Shown here: positions 28,261 to 33,190 of the stretch, in pieces
Layout of the letters: the number at the start of each line of letters is the position of its first letter
How positions within the stretch are numbered: position 1 is the first letter of the stretch
Source: Candidatus Moraniibacteriota bacterium
Lineage (GTDB): Bacteria; Patescibacteriota; Minisyncoccia; JAHIHE01; JAGLIN01
NCBI GenBank assembly: GCA_030641185.1
Contig: DAOWHY010000015.1
Span: forward strand, 1 to 33,190
Length of the DNA: 33,190 bases
Direction of reading: 5' to 3'
The notes under the pieces: generated by a model
Database searches by the model: none
Seen by the model: only the letters and a program-made list of their open reading frames with translations
What the model was told of the DNA's origin: nothing
Program-made: the position numbers and the translations under genes

Positions 28261-28953
28261 ATGCTAAAAAATAAATTTAAAGGGAAACTTATTGTCATAG
28301 ATGGAATAGATGGAGCGGGGAAAGCGACACAGACAAAGATATTAATAAAGCATCTCAAAAAACTTAAATATAAAACAGCGACTTTGGATTTTCCGCAATA
28401 TTACAATAATTTTTTCGGAAAGACAATTGGCAGATTCTTAAACAATGAATTTGGCGACGCGCCAAAAACAAGCCCGTACTTAGCGTCAGTTTTGTATGCC
28501 GCGGATCGCTGGGAAGCGAAAAATAAAATTGAAAAATGGTTGAAAGAAGGAAAGATTGTGATTTTGGACAGATATTCTTCTTCAAATCAAATTCATCAGG
28601 GCGGCAAAATTTCAGATCCTAAAAAAAGAAAAGAGTTTTTAAATTGGCTGGAAGAGATGGAATTTAATGTTTTTAAAATTCCGAAACCCGATCTGATTAT
28701 TTTTCTTAATGTTCCGTATAAAATTTCCAAAAAATTGTTAACCAAAAAAGTTTCCCGAAATTATATTAAGAGCGCGAAAAATGACAAAGTAGAAAAAAGC
28801 CGCGTCTATCAAGAATCATCCTATTCACAATCGCTGAATTTGGTTAAAAAATATAACAATTGGGCAGAAATAAATTGTATCAGAAATAATGAATTATTAA
28901 GTCCAGAGGAAATAAGCGATTTAATTTGGAGTAAGCTTGGAAGATTTTTGTAG
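28261..28953 (+). CDS. tmk: Thymidylate kinase (dTMP kinase)
   Basis: 230 residues. It phosphorylates dTMP to dTDP. The start has the P-loop VIDGIDGAGKATQTK; the residue after the lysine is alanine rather than Ser/Thr, with threonine next. The dTMP-binding DFPQYYNN and the catalytic LDRYSSSNQIHQGGK (DR motif) are present, as is FLNVPYKISKKLL and the LID region with basic residues (KKVSRNYIKSAK). It follows thyA in the same direction, completing the dTTP route apart from the last kinase. Length is slightly above usual. Confidence 0.92.
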   Translation: MLKNKFKGKLIVIDGIDGAGKATQTKILIKHLKKLKYKTATLDFPQYYNNFFGKTIGRFLNNEFGDAPKTSPYLASVLYAADRWEAKNKIEKWLKEGKIVILDRYSSSNQIHQGGKISDPKKRKEFLNWLEEMEFNVFKIPKPDLIIFLNVPYKISKKLLTKKVSRNYIKSAKNDKVEKSRVYQESSYSQSLNLVKKYNNWAEINCIRNNELLSPEEISDLIWSKLGRFL

Positions 28954-28966
28954 ATATTTATAAATG

Positions 28967-28994
28967 TTGACAAGTTTTTTGTTGATGGTATGTT
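28967..28994 (+). promoter_or_regulatory. Promoter of the coiled-coil gene
   Basis: Perfect TTGACA (28967-28972) and TATGTT (28989-28994), spacing 16. The expected transcript start is next to the ribosome binding site AGGAGG at 29000-29005, so the leader is very short. Confidence 0.5.
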
Positions 28995-29014
28995 GATACA
29001 GGAGGCGAAAATAA

Positions 29015-29311
29015 ATGCCAGAAGAAATATTACCGGAAAAAAGGGAAGAATTAATGAAAATTGCCAAAGATGTCGGCGATAAAGTTAAAGAGGAAAGAAG
29101 AAAAAAACCACCAGAGCCATTAGTTCAGAAGTTTTCGTTTGACCCTGCTTCTGAAAATAAATGGGAGATAGAAAAGCTTCAAAAAGAAAATGAGAAGCTT
29201 AAAGAAACAATAAGAGAATTAAAAAAAGAACTTGATGGGAGAGTTAAGAAAGTGGAGGAAGAATTGAAAGATCTTGGAAAGATGATTGAACAAAAAAATC
29301 CTAAACAATAA
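29015..29311 (+). CDS. Coiled-coil protein, 98 aa
   Basis: Preceded by ACAGGAGGCG, a strong ribosome binding site. The protein is soluble and highly charged. Residues about 50-90 (WEIEKLQKENEKLKETIREL and on) have a clean heptad pattern, predicting a long coiled coil; the first 45 residues are basic and acidic mixed with a KKPPEP turn. It probably forms dimers or binds a partner. No family is recognised. It forms its own unit with a promoter and a strong terminator and sits between tmk and alaS. Confidence 0.65.
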   Translation: MPEEILPEKREELMKIAKDVGDKVKEERRKKPPEPLVQKFSFDPASENKWEIEKLQKENEKLKETIRELKKELDGRVKKVEEELKDLGKMIEQKNPKQ

Positions 29312-29333
29312 GGGCAACGCCCTTTATTTTTTT
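29310..29333 (+). terminator. Rho-independent terminator
   Basis: The perfect stem AAGGGC/GCCCTT with a 3-base loop and a long T-run overlaps the coiled-coil gene's stop codon. Confidence 0.85.
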
Positions 29334-29435
29334 GTTTTATTAAGATATAATAAGTTTACCGTAAGTAGAATATAGGGATTAACTAAATATATAAATTCTA
29401 AGAAGCTAAAAAGCTACAAGCTAATAACCTAATCT

Positions 29436-31382
29436 ATGACTTCCAAAGAACTGCGAAAAAAATATATAGAATTTTTTAAATTAAAAGGACATAGAGAAAT
29501 TCCTTCGGCTTCGTTGGTGCCGGAAAATGATCCGACGGTACTTTTTACGACCGCTGGGATGCATCCGCTAGTGCCGTATTTGATGGGCGAAAATCATCCG
29601 GCCGGAAAGCGGATAGTTAATGTCCAAAAATGTGTCAGAACTGGAGACATAGACGATGTCGGCGATAGCACGCATAATACTTTTTTTGAAATGCTGGGCA
29701 ATTGGTCGCTGGGAGATTATTTTAAAGAAGATTCAATTAAATGGAGCTGGGAGTTTTTGACGGATAAAAAATGGCTGGGGATTGATCCTGAAAAAATAAA
29801 GGTTACAGTTTTTGAAGGAGATAATGACGCGCCAAGAGATAAAGAGTCAATTAAAGTTTGGCAAGAGTGTTTTGAAAAATCGGGAATTTCTGTTGAAGTT
29901 TATGATAAACAAAAAAAGAATAACGAAACCGCGAGAATTTTTCCTTTACCGAAAGAAGATAACTGGTGGGGTCCAGCTGGAAAAACATGTCCGTGCGGTC
30001 CTGACACGGAGATTTTTATTGATTTAGATAAACCGGTAAATTTTGAAAAATGTCCAAGTGGTGATGATTGCAAACCAGGATGTCATTGTGGGAGATATGT
30101 GGAGATTTGGAATAATGTTTTTATGGAATATAATAAAACCGTGAACGGAAAATATGTTCCACTTGCGAAAAAAAATGTTGATACGGGAATGGGGTTGGAA
30201 AGAACGCTGGCGGTTTTGAATGGGTTTGATAATGTTTATGAGACAGACGTGTTGAAGCCGATTGTCAAGAAAGTTCAAATTCAGATAACAGACGAATCCC
30301 TTATTCCAATCCTTTCTCAAAAGGCAAGAGAGATAGAAGAAATCAAATCAGTTAAGATTATTGCTGATCACATTCGAACTTCAGTTTTTATGATTTATGA
30401 TGGGGTTATACCTTCAAATTTGGACAGAGGTTATATTGTGCGTCGATTATTGAGGCGTGCCATTCGACATGGAAATTTATTGAGGTTGCCCAACGGATTT
30501 TTATTGCCAATTGTCGAAACTGTGATTGAAATTTACAAAGAATTTTATCCAGAACTTGAGAAAAATAGGGATAAGATTTTAGAGGAGATTAAAAAAGAAG
30601 AGGAGAAGTTTGGAAAGACATTAAATCAAGGAGCAAGAGAGTTGATAAGATTAGTATTAAGGATGAAAAATTTTGATTCCAATAATCAAGAAAAAATAAA
30701 TATAATAACTGGTAAAGATTTATTTTATGTGTTTTCAACTTTTGGTTTTCCTCTGGAATTAAGTTTTGAATCAATTGAAATCATGGCTATTTCACCTGAA
30801 TTAAAGATAAAATTAGATAAAGAATTTTATAATAAAGAGAGGATTACAAAAGAGTTTAATAAAGAACTAAAAAAACATCAAGAAAAATCCCGCACCGCCT
30901 CAGCTGGGAAATTCAAGGGTGGGCTGGCGGACGCAAGCGAAGAAACAACAAAATTACATACTACAGCGCATTTGCTTTTGGAATCTTTACGGAGAGTCTT
31001 AGGCGATCATATCTTTCAAAAGGGAAGCAACATCAACGCCGAGAGATTAAGATTTGATTTTTCGCATTCGGAAAAATTGATGGATGAAGAGAAACAGAAA
31101 ATTGAAAATTTAGTAAACGAGCAGATTCAGAAAAAACTTCCGGTAAATTGCAAAGAAATGAGCTTAGAAGAAGCAAAAAAAATAAACGCGATGGGCGTTT
31201 TTGAAAATAAATATGGTGAGAAAGTGAAAGTTTATACTATCGGGAAAGATGACGATATTTTCAGCAAAGAAATCTGCGGCGGTCCGCATATCAAAAATAC
31301 TTCTGAGTTGGGAAAGTTTAGAATTAAGAAGGAACAATCTTCCAGCGCGGGCGTAAGGAGGATTAAAGCGGTGTTGGAATAA
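29436..31382 (+). CDS. alaS: Alanyl-tRNA synthetase, lacking the C-terminal domain
   Basis: 648 residues against about 870 in most bacteria. The aminoacylation core begins MTSKELRKKYIEFFKLKGH and has motif 2 (VQKCVRTGDIDDVG) and motif 3 (GMGLERTLAVL). The editing domain is complete: HTTAHLL (H-x3-H) and EICGGPHI (C-x3-H). The protein stops after this domain, so the DHHA1/C-Ala oligomerisation part is missing, as is usual in Patescibacteria. An insertion before the YVEIWN strand carries cysteines C185, C187, C206, C212, C216 and C218, which may bind zinc; the plain bacterial enzyme has only a GPCGPSSEI turn here. Activity as a monomer is likely. Confidence 0.95.
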   Translation: MTSKELRKKYIEFFKLKGHREIPSASLVPENDPTVLFTTAGMHPLVPYLMGENHPAGKRIVNVQKCVRTGDIDDVGDSTHNTFFEMLGNWSLGDYFKEDSIKWSWEFLTDKKWLGIDPEKIKVTVFEGDNDAPRDKESIKVWQECFEKSGISVEVYDKQKKNNETARIFPLPKEDNWWGPAGKTCPCGPDTEIFIDLDKPVNFEKCPSGDDCKPGCHCGRYVEIWNNVFMEYNKTVNGKYVPLAKKNVDTGMGLERTLAVLNGFDNVYETDVLKPIVKKVQIQITDESLIPILSQKAREIEEIKSVKIIADHIRTSVFMIYDGVIPSNLDRGYIVRRLLRRAIRHGNLLRLPNGFLLPIVETVIEIYKEFYPELEKNRDKILEEIKKEEEKFGKTLNQGARELIRLVLRMKNFDSNNQEKINIITGKDLFYVFSTFGFPLELSFESIEIMAISPELKIKLDKEFYNKERITKEFNKELKKHQEKSRTASAGKFKGGLADASEETTKLHTTAHLLLESLRRVLGDHIFQKGSNINAERLRFDFSHSEKLMDEEKQKIENLVNEQIQKKLPVNCKEMSLEEAKKINAMGVFENKYGEKVKVYTIGKDDDIFSKEICGGPHIKNTSELGKFRIKKEQSSSAGVRRIKAVLE

Positions 31383-31406
31383 AAAAAACTGGAATATTGT
31401 CCAGTT
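31381..31406 (-). terminator. Terminator of the 31421-31585 gene
   Basis: The 7 bp stem AACTGGA/TCCAGTT with a 6-base loop is followed by eight T on the minus strand. On the plus strand it lies 4 bases after the alaS stop and could help end that transcript too. Confidence 0.75.
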
Positions 31407-31420
31407 AATTATTATAATGT

Positions 31421-31585
31421 TTATTTTTTTAAAGAAATTGTTCCTTCTATTTTTTTAACTTTTTGTTTTTTGTATCCGCAATTAAAACAGATGTTCATTT
31501 CTGGTGGAGTTATTGTTTTTTTATCTCCCATATCTACTTTCCCACATTCGCCACCACAGATAAAACTTATATTAGTATTCGCCAT
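31421..31585 (-). CDS. Small zinc-ribbon protein, 54 aa
   Basis: A minus-strand frame with ATG at 31585 and ribosome binding site AGAGGAG. It starts MANTNISFICGGECGKVDMG and has two cysteine pairs, C10-x3-C14 and C33-x2-C36 (NICFNCGYKK), separated by 18 residues, the spacing of a rubredoxin-type zinc ribbon. The rest is basic (KKQKVKKIEGTISLKK). It has its own promoter and terminator and is divergent from the hicB-hicA pair. The function is unknown; nucleic-acid binding is a reasonable guess. Confidence 0.65.
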   Translation of the reverse strand: MANTNISFICGGECGKVDMGDKKTITPPEMNICFNCGYKKQKVKKIEGTISLKK

Positions 31586-31621
31586 TTGTTTTTTCTCCTC
31601 TGCTTATGTTAAAGCTTTTTC

Positions 31622-31650
31622 ATATTAAAAAATAAAATGCTATTTGTCAA
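31622..31650 (-). promoter_or_regulatory. Promoter of the zinc-ribbon gene
   Basis: On the minus strand, perfect TTGACA (31650-31645) and TAATAT (31627-31622), spacing 17. It is back to back with the hicB promoter, with only 16 bases between the -35 boxes. Confidence 0.7.
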
Positions 31651-31666
31651 TAGTTTACGCAATTGA

Positions 31667-31694
31667 TTGACATTTTTTTGATTTGTAATATACT
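31667..31694 (+). promoter_or_regulatory. Promoter of hicB-hicA
   Basis: Perfect TTGACA (31667-31672) and TATACT (31689-31694), spacing 16. The short gap to the divergent promoter would allow HicB, if it binds here, to control both. Confidence 0.7.
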
Positions 31695-31737
31695 TTGTAA
31701 GTGAAGTGGAAATTGTGTAAATTTTAATCTCAAAACA

Positions 31738-32070
31738 ATGAGAAATTTAACATTCAATAAAATCTTTCGTCTTTTCTATCCAGCGCAATCGTCAGAAGAA
31801 ATAAGGGCGAAATATAATATTCCAGAAAAATTAAATATTCATGTTGAGCTTGTTAAAGATGGCTATTTTGTTTTGACTTGCAAAGAATTGCCTGGACTTA
31901 TTACAGAAGCAAAAGACGGCAAAGAGCTTATTTATATGTTTAACGATGCGGTGCTTACTTATTTTGATGTGCCTAAAAAAGTGGGGGATATTGTCCATCA
32001 GGAAATGAAAATTGACGGCTACGGCACTTTTGTATTACATGGAAATAATAAAGCATTACAGGAGGTTTAA
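31738..32070 (+). CDS. hicB: HicB-like antitoxin
   Basis: 110 residues with the HicB partial RNase-H-like fold: LNIHVELVKDGYFVLTCKELPGLITEAKDG matches the family pattern 'GyyvaxcpelPGcxtqGdt', with the later helix ELIYMFNDAVLTYF. The N-terminal 30 residues (NKIFRLFYPAQSS) and the C-terminal tail (MKIDGYGTFVLHG) extend it; no ribbon-helix-helix is evident, so DNA binding is uncertain. The ribosome binding site for hicA (AGGAGG) lies within its last codons and its stop is two bases before the hicA start. This is the antitoxin-first order. Confidence 0.75.
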   Translation: MRNLTFNKIFRLFYPAQSSEEIRAKYNIPEKLNIHVELVKDGYFVLTCKELPGLITEAKDGKELIYMFNDAVLTYFDVPKKVGDIVHQEMKIDGYGTFVLHGNNKALQEV

Positions 32071-32072
32071 AT

Positions 32073-32330
32073 ATGGGCAAAAATGATTTTAACAGAAGAA
32101 AGTGTATTAGGGCATTGAAAAAGTTGGGATTTGAAGAAAAGAGCAGCCGTCGCGGGAGCCACGACAAATTTGTAGTTCCTAAACGCTTTTTGAAAAATAG
32201 ACAATCGGATCAACCTCCTTTTATTATGATTCCCAGAAATAGAAATCTTCATTGCCAGTATGCGATAATTAGAGAGTTGTATAATTTTGGAGGAGATGAG
32301 TTGGTAAAAGATTTTTTGAAGAATATTTAA
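32073..32330 (+). CDS. hicA: HicA-like toxin (mRNA interferase)
   Basis: 85 residues with the double-stranded-RNA-binding-like HicA fold. LKKLGFEEKSSRRGSHDKFV contains the catalytic histidine in GSH, followed by FIMIPRNRNLHCQYAIIREL, the usual second half in which a strand leads to the closing helix. HicA toxins cut mRNA and tmRNA, and pairing with HicB neutralises them. Its ATG directly follows the hicB stop, with ribosome binding site AGGAGG. The 20-odd residues between the GSH strand and the PRN motif are longer than in E. coli HicA. Confidence 0.8.
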   Translation: MGKNDFNRRKCIRALKKLGFEEKSSRRGSHDKFVVPKRFLKNRQSDQPPFIMIPRNRNLHCQYAIIRELYNFGGDELVKDFLKNI

Positions 32331-32348
32331 AATTTAATTTTTAGGATT

Positions 32349-32567
32349 ATGAAAAACTTTATCAAAGAAAATTGATTCAAAATTGCAATATTAATAATTT
32401 TAATTTTACTTTCTTACACCTATTTCTCAAATAATAAATATTATTTTATGCACACTAAAGCAGAAGAAAAAAATATAATAATAAGATGTGACAAATTTTC
32501 TGGAAATTGTCGAGAAATTGGTTGTCCTCAAAAATTACCTCAAAGAAATAATATTTATATAAAATAA
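32349..32567 (+). pseudogene. Small membrane protein interrupted by an in-frame TGA
   Basis: ATG at 32349 gives MKNFIKEN, then TGA at 32373-32375, then 63 open codons: FKIAILIILILLSYTYFSNN and a polar tail with three cysteines (RCDKF, GNCREI, GCPQK) ending in TAA. If TGA read as Trp the start would be MKNFIKENWFKIAILIILIL, which is the usual opening of small anchored proteins in related genomes. TGA ends several other genes in this window, so genome-wide recoding is not supported. Either a nonsense mutation of TGG, a sequencing error or a rare readthrough explains it. The next in-frame ATG lies beyond the membrane helix. Confidence 0.5.
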
Positions 32568-32605
32568 CTTTCAACTTTACAAACTTTTATAACTAACTAA
32601 AACTT

Positions 32606-33190
32606 ATGCCCAGAAAATACCCCATAGAAAAAATCCGCAATATTGGAATTATTGCGCATATAGACGCCGGGAAGACGACAGTCACCGAGCGAATTTTATT
32701 TTATACCGGAATCAGCCATAAAATCGGCGAAGTTCATAACGGCGAAGCGACGATGGATTGGATGGAACAGGAACAGGAAAGAGGAATTACAATCACCTCT
32801 GCCGCGACGACTTGTATTTGGAAAGATCATCAGATTAATATTATTGACACTCCGGGACATGTTGACTTTACCGCGGAAGTGGAAAGGAGCCTGAGAGTTT
32901 TGGATGGTGGCGTAGTTGTTTTTGACGGCGTAGCGGGAGTGGAATCGCAAAGTGAAACCGTCTGGCATCAAGCGGATAAATATCAAGTGCCGCGAATTTG
33001 TTTTATAAATAAAATGGACAGAATGGGCGCTGATTTTTATGCTGACCTTGATTCAATTTATAAGCGTTTAACCAAGAATGCTTTTCCAGTTCAACTGCCA
33101 ATTGGCGCTGAAGCTGATTTTAAAGGCATTATTGATTTATTTGAAAGAAAAGCCCGGGTTTATCAGGATGACTTAGGCACAAAATGGGAA
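32606..33190 (+). CDS. fusA: Translation elongation factor G, 3' end cut by window
   Basis: The first 195 codons are visible, running off the end of the window. It starts MPRKYPIEKIRNIGIIAHID. The G domain has G1 (AHIDAGKTT), the switch I GITITSAATT, G3 (DTPGHVDF) and G4 (NKMD), as in EF-G (about 690-700 residues). EF-G moves the ribosome along the mRNA with GTP. The usual upstream partner rpsG is not present; the gene stands alone after a toxin-antitoxin pair and a broken small gene. No strong ribosome binding site or promoter is visible before the ATG. Confidence 0.96.
   Translation, partial: MPRKYPIEKIRNIGIIAHIDAGKTTVTERILFYTGISHKIGEVHNGEATMDWMEQEQERGITITSAATTCIWKDHQINIIDTPGHVDFTAEVERSLRVLDGGVVVFDGVAGVESQSETVWHQADKYQVPRICFINKMDRMGADFYADLDSIYKRLTKNAFPVQLPIGAEADFKGIIDLFERKARVYQDDLGTKWE

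Noticed and set aside
32373..32375. Genome-wide reassignment of TGA
   Set aside because: mutM, the Gmad2 gene, the 133-residue membrane protein gene and the PsbP-like gene all end at TGA in expected places, and conserved genes here have no internal TGA.

Overview
The window looks like a stretch of chromosome from an AT-rich bacterium of the Candidate Phyla Radiation (Patescibacteria, probably a Parcubacteria-like lineage). This is inferred from gene content: an alanyl-tRNA synthetase without its C-terminal domain, a Gmad2-type secreted protein with the cysteine motifs common in these genomes, a thymidylate synthase fused to an MtrA-like domain, a two-domain dCTP deaminase, PsbP-like and DUF4430-like anchored proteins, a LysW-like zinc ribbon, and many palindromic spacer repeats. 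TGA, TAA and TAG all end genes, so the code appears standard (one suspicious in-frame TGA is reported). No taxonomic assignment can be made without a search.

Layout. 1-4.6 kb: accessory small genes (partial GNAT acetyltransferase, DUF6941-like protein, membrane peptides, a HEPN-like protein, a Gmad2 secreted protein). 4.7-8.0 kb: a very basic 40-residue protein with its own promoter, mutM, a MurD-type ligase and a LysW-like zinc ribbon. 8.1-12.6 kb: membrane proteins, a GH1 glycosidase, an EamA-type transporter and an anchored TIM-barrel glycosidase. 12.6-17.5 kb: CorA, Nudix, HAD, Fic, a PolB-type exonuclease, YbjQ and small proteins. 17.5-23.7 kb: the secE-nusG-rplK-rplA ribosomal/transcription block, broken up by a repeat-flanked spacer and by two envelope protein genes. 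23.8-25.5 kb: small accessory genes. 25.5-29 kb: dcd-thyA-tmk, a run covering dCTP to dUTP, dUMP to dTMP and dTMP to dTDP. 29-33.2 kb: a coiled-coil protein, alaS, a zinc ribbon, a hicB-hicA toxin-antitoxin pair, a disrupted small membrane protein and the start of fusA.

Three things stand out. First, a 2.4 kb dockerin/CARDB surface-protein gene sits between rplK and rplA and is followed by a second, diverged copy of the last 22 codons of rplK, so the cargo is bracketed by direct repeats of the rplK 3' end. Second, short palindromic elements lie in frame inside conserved genes (two in mutM, two in murD, a nested pair in a membrane protein gene). The two mutM copies are the same element read in different frames, recalling Rickettsia palindromic elements. 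Third, the rplA leader carries a hairpin that closely mimics the L1-binding site of 23S rRNA, a likely autoregulatory operator.

Intergenic palindromes starting TGTCAT and ending ATGACA recur just after stop codons, and some are mosaics or nest inside one another. No tRNA, rRNA, CRISPR array, transposase or integrase was seen.
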